A stretch of DNA of 50,574 nucleotides from CAIWXH01 sp964555675 (GTDB taxonomy: Bacteria; Chloroflexota; Chloroflexia; Chloroflexales; Chloroflexaceae), in the NCBI GenBank assembly GCA_964555675.1, contig CAZKTU010000018.1:1-50574 (forward strand), given 5' to 3'. The position numbers were made by a program, and so were the translations under genes. This document shows, one piece after another, positions 32,320-41,611 of the stretch (positions within the stretch are counted from its first letter, which is position 1; every line of letters starts with the position of its first letter). The notes beneath the pieces were generated by a model. That model saw only the letters and a list, made by a program, of their open reading frames with translations, did not search any database and was not told the DNA's origin.

Positions 32320-32341
32320 GGGCGCACACATGGGTGCGCCC
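32320..32341. terminator. Hairpin between convergent kinase and glycosidase genes
   Basis: An 8-bp stem, GGGCGCAC (32320-32327) with GTGCGCCC (32334-32341), and a 6-nt loop. It is placed between the ends of two convergent genes (stops at 32296 and 32382), so it could terminate both. There is no good U-run. It may instead be a copy of a dispersed REP-like element. Confidence 0.45.
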
Positions 32342-32381
32342 TTACGGGAGGCGGGGTGCGCGTCAGTCTTGCTCGGAGGCT

Positions 32382-33725
32382 CTACTTGGGCCGTCCCTGG
32401 AACTGGGGCAGCCAGCGCTCTTGCGCCGCCAGCAGTTCGCCCACCATGGCGTGGATCTGCGGCAGGGTGCAGACGGCGGCGGTGAGGGGGTCGAGCATCA
32501 CGGCGTGGTAGGCCGCCTCGACCTTGCCGCTCAGGGCGGCCTCGACGATCAGCTCTTGCACATTGATGTTGGTGCGGTTGAGGGCCGCGAGCTGGGCGGG
32601 GTAGTCGGCCACGGGCGTCGGCTGGACGCCGTTGCCGTCGACGAGGCACGGCACCTCGACGCAGCAGCCCGCCGGCAGCCCGGCGATCAGGCCGCGGTTG
32701 GGGACGTTGCCGTTGATGCGGGCGGGCCTGTTGCTCTCGATCGCCTCCATGATCAGCGCGCCATACTCGTGGCTGCGCTCGCTCGGCGGGGCCGTGACGC
32801 CGGCGATCAGGGCCTCGTACTCGCCCTGGGCCCGCCCCTCGCGCTCGATACAGTGGCGCAGGTAGCCGCCCGTGCGCCCGAAGTCGAACCAGTGGTCGCG
32901 CTGGTCGGCGAAGCGCGGCACCAGCTCGTCGCGCACCTGGGCCGCGCTCTTGCGGAAGTACGGGCTGTACTCGCTGGCGTGGCCGCTCGACTCGGTCACG
33001 AAGTAGCCGAAGTGCTCCATCAGGTCGATCCGCACCGGCTCTTGCCCGTAGATCGCCGGGTCGGCGACGGCCGTCCGCACGCGCGGGTAGAGATCCTCGT
33101 CGCCCCGGCGCAGCTCCAGGAAGAAGGCCTGGTGGTTGATCCCGGCGCAGCGGAAGACCAGCTCGTCGTAGGGCACGCCGATCCAGCCGGCCAGCATCTC
33201 GCTGGTGCCCTGCACACTATGGCAGAGCCCGACGTGGGGTCGCCCGCTGGCCCGGTCGTAGGCCCAGCAGTTGGCCGCCATCGGGTTGACATAGTTGAGC
33301 AGCAGCGCGTCGGGGGCCAGCTCGTCGAGGTCGCGGGCCAGGCCGAGCAGGACCGGGATGGTGCGCAGGGCCCGGAACACACCGCCCGGCCCCAGGGTGT
33401 CGCCGACGCACTGCTCGACCCCGTAGCGCTGGGGGATGTCGATATCGAGCGCGTAGGCTTCGAGGCCGCCCTGCTGGAAGGTGGTGATCACATAGTCGGC
33501 GTCGCGCACGGCCTCGCGCCGGTCGGTGCTGGCCTCGACGCGCGCCCGCAGCCCGCGGCTCTGGATCATACGCTCCACGAGAGCGCGGGCCTGGGCCAGC
33601 CGGCGCGGGTCGATATCCATCAGGCTGATCGTGGCCTCGCTGAGGGCCGGGGTGAGCAGGATGTCGCTGCAGAGGTTGCGGGTGAAGACGACGCTGCCCG
33701 CGCCGATAAAGCTGATCTTCGGCAT
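32382..33725 (-). CDS. Glycoside hydrolase family 4 (alpha-galactosidase/alpha-glucosidase type)
   Basis: 447-residue GH4 enzyme, which uses NAD and a divalent metal to cleave glycosides by a redox-assisted elimination. The N-terminal Rossmann motif is ISFIGAGSVVFTRNL (residues 4-18). TTFQQGGLEAYALD, LLNYVNPMAANCWA and the metal-site pair GLCHSVQGTSEM (Cys) and CAGINHQAFFLEL (His) match the MelA subgroup, favouring alpha-galactosidase activity, though alpha-glucuronidase or glucosidase is possible. An AAAGGACAAGG ribosome binding site precedes the start. It lies 15 bp after the BTAD regulator gene and is probably co-transcribed with it. Confidence 0.92.
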   Translation of the reverse strand: MPKISFIGAGSVVFTRNLCSDILLTPALSEATISLMDIDPRRLAQARALVERMIQSRGLRARVEASTDRREAVRDADYVITTFQQGGLEAYALDIDIPQRYGVEQCVGDTLGPGGVFRALRTIPVLLGLARDLDELAPDALLLNYVNPMAANCWAYDRASGRPHVGLCHSVQGTSEMLAGWIGVPYDELVFRCAGINHQAFFLELRRGDEDLYPRVRTAVADPAIYGQEPVRIDLMEHFGYFVTESSGHASEYSPYFRKSAAQVRDELVPRFADQRDHWFDFGRTGGYLRHCIEREGRAQGEYEALIAGVTAPPSERSHEYGALIMEAIESNRPARINGNVPNRGLIAGLPAGCCVEVPCLVDGNGVQPTPVADYPAQLAALNRTNINVQELIVEAALSGKVEAAYHAVMLDPLTAAVCTLPQIHAMVGELLAAQERWLPQFQGRPK

Positions 33726-33740
33726 CGTTGCCTTGTCCTT

Positions 33741-36344
33741 TCAATTTGCCTGATATGGTAACACCAGCGTTGCGCCCCAGGTATCGCCGAGCGCGCGTTT
33801 GATCGTCAGGGCCTTGCGGCAGAGGATTTCGGCGCAGCTATACTTGCCGCGCCGCGTGACAAGCTGGCCGAGGGCGCTCAGCGCTGCGCTGGCGGCGTAC
33901 TGGTCGCTGTGGCGGCGGGCCAGCTTCAGCGCGTCGACCGCCAGGCCCTCGGCCCGCTCGTACTGGCCGAGCTGCTCGTAGACCAGGGCGAGGGCGTTGA
34001 GGTTGAAGATCGCCTCGGCTTCGGCGTCGCAGGCCCGCAGCTCGCTCAGGCTCCCCTGTAGCAGGGCCTGACTCTCGAGCGGGCGCCCGAGCAGCAAGGT
34101 GAACCAGCCCTGGCGCGCCTGGAGGCGAGCCCAGGTCAGGCGGTAGGCCGGCTCGCCCCGTAGCGCGGCGCGATGTGCGGCGACTACCTTGCTCGCCATG
34201 GCGAAGGTGAGGGCGCCCTGTTGGTACCAGTTGAGCATATCGAAGAAGCGGAACAGACTCTCCAGGCACTGGCCGATCTGCTCGATTGCCCGCGAGTCGG
34301 CGAGGGCGTGGGCGCAACTCCAGCGCCAGGCGAGGCCGATATTCTCGAGCTCGCCGGCGATCGCGCGCAGGGCATGTTGCTGATCGCCCCCGCGCAGCCG
34401 GGGGGTCTGCCGGCTCAGCCAGCTGCTGTAGTGGGCCGCGTGGCGCGCTGCGGTGACCGCCTCTTCGCCGGCCAGCTGTAGCCGCTCGAGCGCGTAGGCT
34501 CTGAAGAGTTCGGGCAGCTGGTAGCGCTCCGTCCCTTCGTCGGCTGCTTTGCCTGCCGCGCCCGCAGCCGGTTGGCGCTGCAACAGCGACTTATCGTACA
34601 GCGCCGCCAGGTCGGGCAAGCCAGCCCCGGCGACGGCAAGGGCCGCGGCCCGCGTGAAGCCGCCGCGGAACAGGGCCAGCCGCCGCAGGGTTTGCTGCTC
34701 GTCCGCGCTGAGCAGGCGCCACGAGTGTTCGAAGACGGCCCGCAGGCTGCGCTGGTATGGCGGCAGGTCGGCCCGGCCGGCGCCCAGGAAATCCTGGTCG
34801 CGCTGGAGCTCGTCGAGGATCTGCTGACAGGGCAGTAGACGCGCCCAGTCTGCGGCCAGCTCGATCGCCAGGGGTAACCCGTGCAGCAGCCGGCAGATCT
34901 GCACGATCGGCGGGGCTGTAGCCTCGTCGATCACAAGCTCCGGCGCGACGGCGCGGGCCCGCTGCACGAAGAGTCTGGTGGCAGGGTAGGCGCTCAGGGC
35001 GTCGGCGGGCTCGAAGAGTAGGCCGGGGTCTGCGGGCGTCGGGCACTCCAGACCCTGTAGCGCGAGCACCGTTTCGCCGCGCAGCCCCAGCCGCGCCCGC
35101 GAGGTGACGAGCAGCTTGAGAGCCCGAGTGCGGCTTAGGAGTCCGGCGATCAACGGCGCGGCCGCGGTCAGCTGCTCGCAGCCGTCGAGGATGAGCAGCA
35201 GCTCGCGCTCGGCCAGGGCGGCGCTCAGCGCGCCGATGGGGTCGCCGCCGGCCAGGGGCCGCAGGTCGAGGGCGGCGGCGATGGCCGCGGCGAGGCTCTG
35301 CGCAAGGTCGTTCGTGGGCGCGAGCTCGGCCAGGGGCACGAAGAACACCCCGTCGGCGAAGGCCGCCGCGATCAGCTCGCCGTCGCACATGGCGCGGGCC
35401 GCCACGGTCGCCAGGCGCGTCTTGCCAACCCCGCCCATGCCCATAATGGTGATCAGCCGGCAGGCGGGGTCGCGCAGGTATACAGCGAGGCGCTGCAGCT
35501 CGGCATCGCGCCCTACGAAGCTGTCGGCCTCGCGCGGCAGCTCGCTGCGGGCCTGAGGCCGCCCCGGCAGGTCGGGCAGGGCGCTCTGGGCGGCGACCGC
35601 GCCGCGCCGGATCTCCTCGGCCAGCCGGCGCGTCTCGTCGGTCGGCTCGACCCCCAGCTCGGCGGCCAGGAGCTGCCTGAAGCTGCGGTAGTGGGCCAGC
35701 GCCGCGTCCACGTGGCCGCCCTGAGCCAGCAGCAGGAGCATCGCGCGGTGCAGATCCTCGCGCAGGGGGTCGAGGGCCAGCAGGCGGCCGGCGTAGTCGA
35801 TGGCGGCGAACAGCTCGCCCGCGGCGATCGACTGGGCCACCAGATCGCTGAGGGTCTGCAGGGCCAGCAGGTGAAAGCGCTCGCGCTCGCTGCGCAGCCA
35901 CTCGTCGAAGGCGTCGGCCTCGGCGGCGTGGAAGCCGTCGAGCAGCGGGCCCTGGTAGAGCGCCATCGCCTCGGCGAGCAGTATGCGCCGGGTCCGGTCG
36001 CCGGCCGGCAGCCCCTCGGCCATGGCCAGCCTGTCGACGAAGGTCGCGCAGTCGAGCTGCTCGACCAGCGCGAGGTTGAGGCTGACCGTGTCGCGGGTGA
36101 TGCTCAGGAAGGGGCCCAGGATGTCGCGCAGGTTCGAGAGCACATTGCGCAAGTTCTTCTTCGCAACCACCTCGCCCGCGTTCGGCCACAGCAGCATCGC
36201 CAGCACGCTGCGCGCCTGCGGGCGCTGGGTGGCGGCCAGGTAGTAGATCACCGCCACCGCTTTGCTCGAGATGAAGCCATGCACCCGCTGGCCCTGGACG
36301 AGCAGGGCGGGCGCGCCGAAGAGGGTGATATGCAGCGTCGGCAT
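33741..36344 (-). CDS. BTAD/NB-ARC/TPR transcriptional regulator (AfsR/SARP-like)
   Basis: 867-residue regulator. Residues 1-90 are a winged helix (MPTLHITLFGAPALLVQGQR, SVLAMLLWPNAGEVVAKKNL). Residues 95-245 are the bacterial transcriptional activation domain, ending in LLLLAQGGHVDAALAHYRSF and AELGVEPTDETRRLAEE. An NB-ARC ATPase follows, with Walker A GMGGVGKT (302-309) and Walker B LLLILDGCEQL. The C-terminal third is TPR-like. Such proteins often activate secondary-metabolite clusters. It follows the last exporter gene of the RiPP cluster by 74 bp on the same strand, so it may regulate that cluster or the GH4 gene after it. The TPR region ends rather abruptly (LVLPYQAN). Confidence 0.9.
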   Translation of the reverse strand: MPTLHITLFGAPALLVQGQRVHGFISSKAVAVIYYLAATQRPQARSVLAMLLWPNAGEVVAKKNLRNVLSNLRDILGPFLSITRDTVSLNLALVEQLDCATFVDRLAMAEGLPAGDRTRRILLAEAMALYQGPLLDGFHAAEADAFDEWLRSERERFHLLALQTLSDLVAQSIAAGELFAAIDYAGRLLALDPLREDLHRAMLLLLAQGGHVDAALAHYRSFRQLLAAELGVEPTDETRRLAEEIRRGAVAAQSALPDLPGRPQARSELPREADSFVGRDAELQRLAVYLRDPACRLITIMGMGGVGKTRLATVAARAMCDGELIAAAFADGVFFVPLAELAPTNDLAQSLAAAIAAALDLRPLAGGDPIGALSAALAERELLLILDGCEQLTAAAPLIAGLLSRTRALKLLVTSRARLGLRGETVLALQGLECPTPADPGLLFEPADALSAYPATRLFVQRARAVAPELVIDEATAPPIVQICRLLHGLPLAIELAADWARLLPCQQILDELQRDQDFLGAGRADLPPYQRSLRAVFEHSWRLLSADEQQTLRRLALFRGGFTRAAALAVAGAGLPDLAALYDKSLLQRQPAAGAAGKAADEGTERYQLPELFRAYALERLQLAGEEAVTAARHAAHYSSWLSRQTPRLRGGDQQHALRAIAGELENIGLAWRWSCAHALADSRAIEQIGQCLESLFRFFDMLNWYQQGALTFAMASKVVAAHRAALRGEPAYRLTWARLQARQGWFTLLLGRPLESQALLQGSLSELRACDAEAEAIFNLNALALVYEQLGQYERAEGLAVDALKLARRHSDQYAASAALSALGQLVTRRGKYSCAEILCRKALTIKRALGDTWGATLVLPYQAN

Positions 36345-36418
36345 GATCTGTTCCGGGCAAGAGTGAGAACGCTTCCAGCGTAGCATAGAAGGCTTGGTAG
36401 TTCCAGCGTAAAATGGCC

Positions 36419-39373
36419 CTAGCCAATCTGGCGGCGCGCCATGTCGGCGAAGAGCCCGGGCTGGGCGATCAGCTCGCTATAGGTCCCGCTCTGCACCACC
36501 CGCCCTCGCTCGAGCACATAGATCCGGTCGGCCCCGATGATCGTGCTGAGCCGGTGGGCGATCACGACCCGCGTGGCCCGCAGGGCGCCCAGGCTCTGGC
36601 TCACCAGCTCCTGGGTGCGGTTGTCGAGGGCGCTGGTGGCCTCGTCGAAGAAGATGATCCGCGGCCGGCTGGCGATCGCCCGCGCGATCAGCAGGCGCTG
36701 GCGCTGGCCGCCCGACAGGGTGCCGCCGCCCTCGCTGATCATGGTGAACATGCCCATCGGCATCTGCTTGATGTCCTCCTCGAGCCCGGCCAGGCGCGCC
36801 GCCGCCCATGCGTCGTCGACCGTGAGGGGCGCCGAGCCGATGATGTTCTGCAGCAGCGCCCCAGTCATGATCTTGCCGTTTTGCAGCACCACCCCAATTT
36901 GCTGGCGCACGCTGGTGAGTTCAAGCCCGGTCAGGTCCTGCCCGTCATAGAAGACCGAGCCCGAGGTCGGCGTCTCGAAGCCGAGCAGCAGGCGCAGCAG
37001 GGTCGATTTGCCCGAGCCCGAGGGCCCGACCAGGGCCACGAACTCGCCGGGCTGGATCTGGATCGAGACGTCGGCCAGGCTCAGGGGGCCATCGCTGCGG
37101 TAGCGGAACGAGGCGTGACTGACCTCGATCGCCCCGCTCAGCTCGCCCGGGTCGGCTTTGCTCGCCCCTACCTCAGGCAGGGCCGTCAGGATCGGCTGCG
37201 CCCGCTCGTAGAGCGGCACGACCTGCAGCAGGGCGATCAGGGCCGCGCTCAGCTGCAGCGCCGCGCCCAGCAGCTGCACGAAGGCGGCGTTGAAGGCCAG
37301 AAACTGTCCGGTCGAGAGCTCGCTCTGGCTGGTGAGCGCGATCGCCGCGAAGATCGCGAGCGAGGTGACCAGGGGGTAGGCGGCGCCGAAGACCGCCACG
37401 CCGTTGCCCACCCCGCGGGCGGCGAAGGTCACCCGGCGCTGCCGGCTGAACTGCTCGGCCCAGGTGGCGAAGGCCCGCTGCTCGGCCCCGGCCACGCGAA
37501 ACTTGGCGATGCCGTTGATGAACTGCAGCACCGTGCCGGCGATGCGGCCCTGGAGCTCGGCCAGGGCCCGCTGGTGCCGCACCTGCAGATAGCCCGCCCC
37601 GCTGGTGAAGGCCACCGCCAGCAGCACCAGGCCCATGGCCACCAGGGCGAGCCGCACATCGTAGGCGAAGAGCAGCAGCAGGTTGAAGAGCGAGAAGATC
37701 CCGCCCAGGATGGCCGTGACCACCGGGCCCGAGATGGCCAGGCGGATCGCGCTGACGCCCATGGCGCGCATGCCCAGGTCGCCCGACGAGTAGTTGCGGA
37801 AGAAGGGCACCGGCAGGCTCAGCAGCCGGTCCCAGATCGCCGCCTGCACCGCCCCCTCGACTCGGCCCTCGATGCGCAGCATGGCGATGCTGCGCACGAC
37901 CTGGAACAGGGCCGAGGCCAGGGCGATCACCAGCAGCAGCAGGCCGATCGTGAGTAACTGGGCGCTGTCGGCCTGGGGGATGGCCCGGTCGAAGACGATG
38001 CCCGTGGCGATCGGCCCGAGCACGCCCAGCAGGCCCACCGCGAGGCCCATCAGCAAGACCATCAGCAGGTCGCGGCGCAGCCCGCGCAGCCCGAAGCTCA
38101 GCACGTCCCAGAGCCCGAGGGCGCGCTGCGGGAAGGGCCGGTAGAAGGTGTGCGCATATGGGGACAGGCGCGCCGCCAGCTCCGCCGTCAGCGGGACGCC
38201 GCCGCGGGCCAGCGGGTCGTGCAGGGCGTAGCTGCGCGGCGAGGTGGGCAGCAGGGCCACGGCCTGGCCGCCGGCGACGTAGCTGGCCAGCAGCGGGCCG
38301 CCGTCTTCCTGCCACCACGCGCCTGTCAGGGCGACCTGGCGGACGCGCAGATACGAGGCCCGGGCGATCTGGCGCAGCCCGTACTCGAGGCTGCGACCCT
38401 CGGCGGCTTCGGGCACGTCGCCGATGGCGACGCCGAGGGCCGCGCCGACCAGGCGGCAACTGGCCACGAGCGGGTCGCTCAGATCGGCCGGCGGGCGGCT
38501 CTCGGCCTGTTTCGCGGCGGGGTTGAGCGGGCTGGCCAGCTGCGCGATGGCCGCCTTGACGATACGCTCCTGCAGCTCGGCCCTGACCATCAGGCGCGCC
38601 TCGTCGATCGTCGTGTCTACCTCTAGGGCCTGGCCGACGGCGCGCAGCGTCAGCCGCTGAAAGGCCAGCAGGTCCAGCCACTCGGGGTCGGCGGCGAGCT
38701 GGGCCGCCGTGTCGCGGGCCTGCAGCCTGGCCGGGCCCATCGCCCTGAGCCAGGTCTGCGGCGCGAGCGGCAGCGCGCCGTCGCCCTCCAGGGGCGGCAG
38801 GTCGCTCCGGTCGGCGATCCGGCTCGTCCCCTCGAGCTGCTTGACCCACAGCACCCCGCTGCGCGGCGCCGCCGTGGCCCCGGCCGCCAGGGGCGTGGCC
38901 TCGCCCGCCGCGAGCAGTTGCGGCTCTCGGGGCGACATCACCCGCGGGAGGGTCTGTGACAGCGCCGCGACCCAGCGCTCTATCAGGGCGGTGACAATCG
39001 GTTGGTACTCCAGCTCGGCCGACAGCTCGCGCAGGCGGTCGAGCCTGAGCTTGAGCGCGCTCGTCCCCGGCACGCCGCTGGCCAGCACGTGCAGCCCGGC
39101 CGCTTCGTCGGCCGGCGCGAAGCCGAAGAGCAGCTCGCCGGCCTCGCAGCGGGCCAGGTGGCGGCGCGGCGAGACCGGCTCGCCCGCCTGCAGCTGCACC
39201 GCGAACAGGTCGATCTTGCCGGTATAGATCACCCAGCAGGCCTGCGGGTCGTCCAGCACGAGGGGCGTATTGCCCTCGAGCTGCTGTAGCCGGCCCTCTC
39301 TGTAGCGTAGCGCGAGCAGGAAGAGCTCGAGGCCGCGGGCCTCGTCGCCGCCGGCTGGAGTCGTCGCGTGCAT
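36419..39373 (-). CDS. NHLP-type bacteriocin export ABC transporter, permease/ATPase subunit with N-terminal sensor-like domain
   Basis: 984-residue exporter of the NHLM/NHLP system (TIGR03797-like). Residues 1-about 120 resemble the cyclic-nucleotide-binding-like domain of this subgroup, and about 400 further residues precede the ABC membrane domain (helices about 425-710, from LLMVLLMGLAVGLLGVLGPI). The ATPase has Walker A GPSGSGKSTLLRLL, signature TLSGGQRQRLLIARAI and Walker B IIFFDEATSALDN. No C39 peptidase is present, unlike its partner encoded 2 bp upstream, so the two probably form a heteromeric exporter, one half of which cleaves the leader. It is the last exporter gene of the cluster. 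Confidence 0.9.
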   Translation of the reverse strand: MHATTPAGGDEARGLELFLLALRYREGRLQQLEGNTPLVLDDPQACWVIYTGKIDLFAVQLQAGEPVSPRRHLARCEAGELLFGFAPADEAAGLHVLASGVPGTSALKLRLDRLRELSAELEYQPIVTALIERWVAALSQTLPRVMSPREPQLLAAGEATPLAAGATAAPRSGVLWVKQLEGTSRIADRSDLPPLEGDGALPLAPQTWLRAMGPARLQARDTAAQLAADPEWLDLLAFQRLTLRAVGQALEVDTTIDEARLMVRAELQERIVKAAIAQLASPLNPAAKQAESRPPADLSDPLVASCRLVGAALGVAIGDVPEAAEGRSLEYGLRQIARASYLRVRQVALTGAWWQEDGGPLLASYVAGGQAVALLPTSPRSYALHDPLARGGVPLTAELAARLSPYAHTFYRPFPQRALGLWDVLSFGLRGLRRDLLMVLLMGLAVGLLGVLGPIATGIVFDRAIPQADSAQLLTIGLLLLVIALASALFQVVRSIAMLRIEGRVEGAVQAAIWDRLLSLPVPFFRNYSSGDLGMRAMGVSAIRLAISGPVVTAILGGIFSLFNLLLLFAYDVRLALVAMGLVLLAVAFTSGAGYLQVRHQRALAELQGRIAGTVLQFINGIAKFRVAGAEQRAFATWAEQFSRQRRVTFAARGVGNGVAVFGAAYPLVTSLAIFAAIALTSQSELSTGQFLAFNAAFVQLLGAALQLSAALIALLQVVPLYERAQPILTALPEVGASKADPGELSGAIEVSHASFRYRSDGPLSLADVSIQIQPGEFVALVGPSGSGKSTLLRLLLGFETPTSGSVFYDGQDLTGLELTSVRQQIGVVLQNGKIMTGALLQNIIGSAPLTVDDAWAAARLAGLEEDIKQMPMGMFTMISEGGGTLSGGQRQRLLIARAIASRPRIIFFDEATSALDNRTQELVSQSLGALRATRVVIAHRLSTIIGADRIYVLERGRVVQSGTYSELIAQPGLFADMARRQIG

Positions 39374-39375
39374 GG

Positions 39376-41601
39376 CTAGAGCATCTCCAGGTACGACTTC
39401 GGCTTTGTGCTCTGGTCGGCCTGCATGAGGCGGCGGTACGGCCCGTCGGCGGCCTGGAGCTGCGCATGGGCGCCGCGCTGCACGACTTTGCCTCGCTCGA
39501 GCACGATGATCTCATCGGCGTCGCGGATGGTGCTCAGGCGGTGGGCGATGATCAGGCAGGTGCAGCCGCGTCGGCGCAGACTGTCGTCGATCAGCTGCTC
39601 GGTGACCGGGTCGAGGGCGCTGGTGGCCTCGTCGAGCACCAGGATCGAGGGATTGTTGACCAGGGCCCGCGCAATCTCGAGCCGCTGGCGCTGCCCGCCG
39701 CTGAAGTTGCGCCCGTCCTCCTCGACCCTGAAGCCGTAGCCGCCCGGGCGGTCGACGATCTCGTCGTGGATGGCGGCGTCCTTGGCCGCCTGGATCAAAT
39801 CGGCCTCGGGCACGCCCGGCTCCCACAGGGTCAGGTTGTCCTTGATCGAGCCCTCGAACATGGCGATATCCTGGTCGACGATCGCCAGCGAGCTGCTGAT
39901 CCGGCTGGGCGGCAGGCTCTCGCGGGGCTGCCCGTCGAAGCGGATCTCGCCCTCCCAGGGGGCGTACAGGCCGGCCACCAGCCGGGCCACGGTCGACTTG
40001 CCGCTGCCCGAGCCGCCGACCAGGGCCACGCGGGCCCCCGGCTTGATGCTCAGGCTGAACTTCTCGATCAGGGGCGGCTCGAGCCGGCTGTAGCCGAAGG
40101 TCACCTCGCGCAGCTCGACCTGGCCGACCAGCTTGGGGCCGGCGCCGTCGAGGGTGGCCAGCGCCTGGGGCTGGGCCGGGTAGCGCAGCACATCGTCGAG
40201 GCGGGCCAGGTCGCCGGTGACCTCCTGCAGCTTCGCGCCGAGGCCGACCATCTGGGTGATCGGGGCCATGAAGGCCAGCAGTAGGGCCTGGAAGGCGGCC
40301 AGGGCCCCGATGCTCAGCTCGCCCGCGATCACCCGCAGCCCGCCGACCACCAGCACGCTGGCGGTGAGGATGGCCGTGAGCAAGCTGGGCACCACCGCGA
40401 GGATCTGGGTCGAGAGGCCCAGGCGCTGCTCGGCGTTCATGGCCCTGGCCAGGTAGCCGCTCCAGCGGGCGAAGAAGTCGCTCTCGGCGCCGCTGGCCTT
40501 CAGCGACTCGATCGTCTGCAGGCCGTTGAAGGCGGCGCCCATGAGCTGGCCGCGCTGCTGCAGCAGCTTCTGGTTCTGGTCGACCCGGCTGCGGGCCACG
40601 TAGCGCAGGGCCAGCAGGTTGAGCGCGGCGAAGACCACCGCCAGCACGGTCAGCACCAGGTCGTACTGCAGCATCAGCAGGGCGTAGACGACCACCAGGG
40701 CCGTGCCGAGCAGGTTGGTCGCCAGGTCGCCCGCGAGCACCCCCGCCACTTTGTCGTTGAGGGCCACGCGGTTGCTCAGCTCGCCCGCCGAGCGCTGGGT
40801 GAAGAAGACCACCGGCAGGTGCAGGACGTGCCAGAAGAAGCGCCCCGAGCTACTCAGGGCCAGCCGGGTCTCGAGACGCAGCAGGTAGCGTTGCTGGAGC
40901 CAGGTGAAGAGGGCGGTGAGCACGGCGACGAGGGCCATACCGCCCAGCAGCAGCGGCAACCAGTCGCCCTGGCGCGCCACCAGGTACTGATCGACGAAGA
41001 CCCGCGTGAAGGCGGGGGTCACCAGCCCGAGCAGCACCAGGGCCACACTCGCCAGCACAATGTAGAGCAGGGCCGGCCCTGACCCCTGCAGGCGTCGGGC
41101 GAGCGCCCCCACGGTGCTCGGCTTCGCGCCGCCCTTGACGAAGCTCTCGGTGGGCTCGAAGGTCAGGACCACCCCGGTGAAGCCGCGGTCGAACTCCTCG
41201 AGCGTGATGGTGCGCGGCCCCGAGGCCGGGTCGTTCAGATAGACCTTGCCGGCGTCGAAGCCCTCGACCACCAGGAAGTGGTTGAAGTTCCAGAAGACGA
41301 TGAAGGGCAGGGCGAGCTTGCTCAGGCCGCCCAGCTCTTTGCGCAGCCCTTTGGCGGCCAGGCCGTAGCTGCGGGCGGCCTTGACCACATTGCTGGCCTT
41401 GCTGCCGTCGCGCCCGACCCCACAAGCCACCCGCAGCTCTTCGAGGGGCACGATGCGCCCGTAGTAGCCGAGCACGCTGCCGAGGGCGGCGGCCCCGCAC
41501 TCGACCGCCTCCATCTGCAGCACGGTGGGCGTGCGGACACGCCTGCGCGGAAGCTCCGGCAAGGGCTTCGGGTCGCCCGGGCCTGGTTGTGGTGCGATCA
41601 T
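39376..41601 (-). CDS. NHLP-type peptidase-containing ABC transporter (C39 leader peptidase, permease, ATPase)
   Basis: 741-residue bacteriocin exporter (TIGR03796-like). The N-terminal C39 peptidase domain has its catalytic Cys35 in LQMEAVECGAAALGSVLGYY, His108 in FWNFNHFLVVEG and Asp124 in YLNDPASG. It would cut after the Gly-Gly of the precursor leaders. Six helices (about 160-440) are followed by an ATPase with Walker A GGSGSGKSTVARLV, signature NFSGGQRQRLEIARAL and Walker B ILVLDEATSALD. The ATG at 41601 is chosen from an AGGAAGAG ribosome binding site; the gene lies 10 bp after the HlyD-like gene. It matures and exports the cluster's peptide product. Confidence 0.94.
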   Translation of the reverse strand: MIAPQPGPGDPKPLPELPRRRVRTPTVLQMEAVECGAAALGSVLGYYGRIVPLEELRVACGVGRDGSKASNVVKAARSYGLAAKGLRKELGGLSKLALPFIVFWNFNHFLVVEGFDAGKVYLNDPASGPRTITLEEFDRGFTGVVLTFEPTESFVKGGAKPSTVGALARRLQGSGPALLYIVLASVALVLLGLVTPAFTRVFVDQYLVARQGDWLPLLLGGMALVAVLTALFTWLQQRYLLRLETRLALSSSGRFFWHVLHLPVVFFTQRSAGELSNRVALNDKVAGVLAGDLATNLLGTALVVVYALLMLQYDLVLTVLAVVFAALNLLALRYVARSRVDQNQKLLQQRGQLMGAAFNGLQTIESLKASGAESDFFARWSGYLARAMNAEQRLGLSTQILAVVPSLLTAILTASVLVVGGLRVIAGELSIGALAAFQALLLAFMAPITQMVGLGAKLQEVTGDLARLDDVLRYPAQPQALATLDGAGPKLVGQVELREVTFGYSRLEPPLIEKFSLSIKPGARVALVGGSGSGKSTVARLVAGLYAPWEGEIRFDGQPRESLPPSRISSSLAIVDQDIAMFEGSIKDNLTLWEPGVPEADLIQAAKDAAIHDEIVDRPGGYGFRVEEDGRNFSGGQRQRLEIARALVNNPSILVLDEATSALDPVTEQLIDDSLRRRGCTCLIIAHRLSTIRDADEIIVLERGKVVQRGAHAQLQAADGPYRRLMQADQSTKPKSYLEML

Positions 41602-41611
41602 CGCGCTCTTC

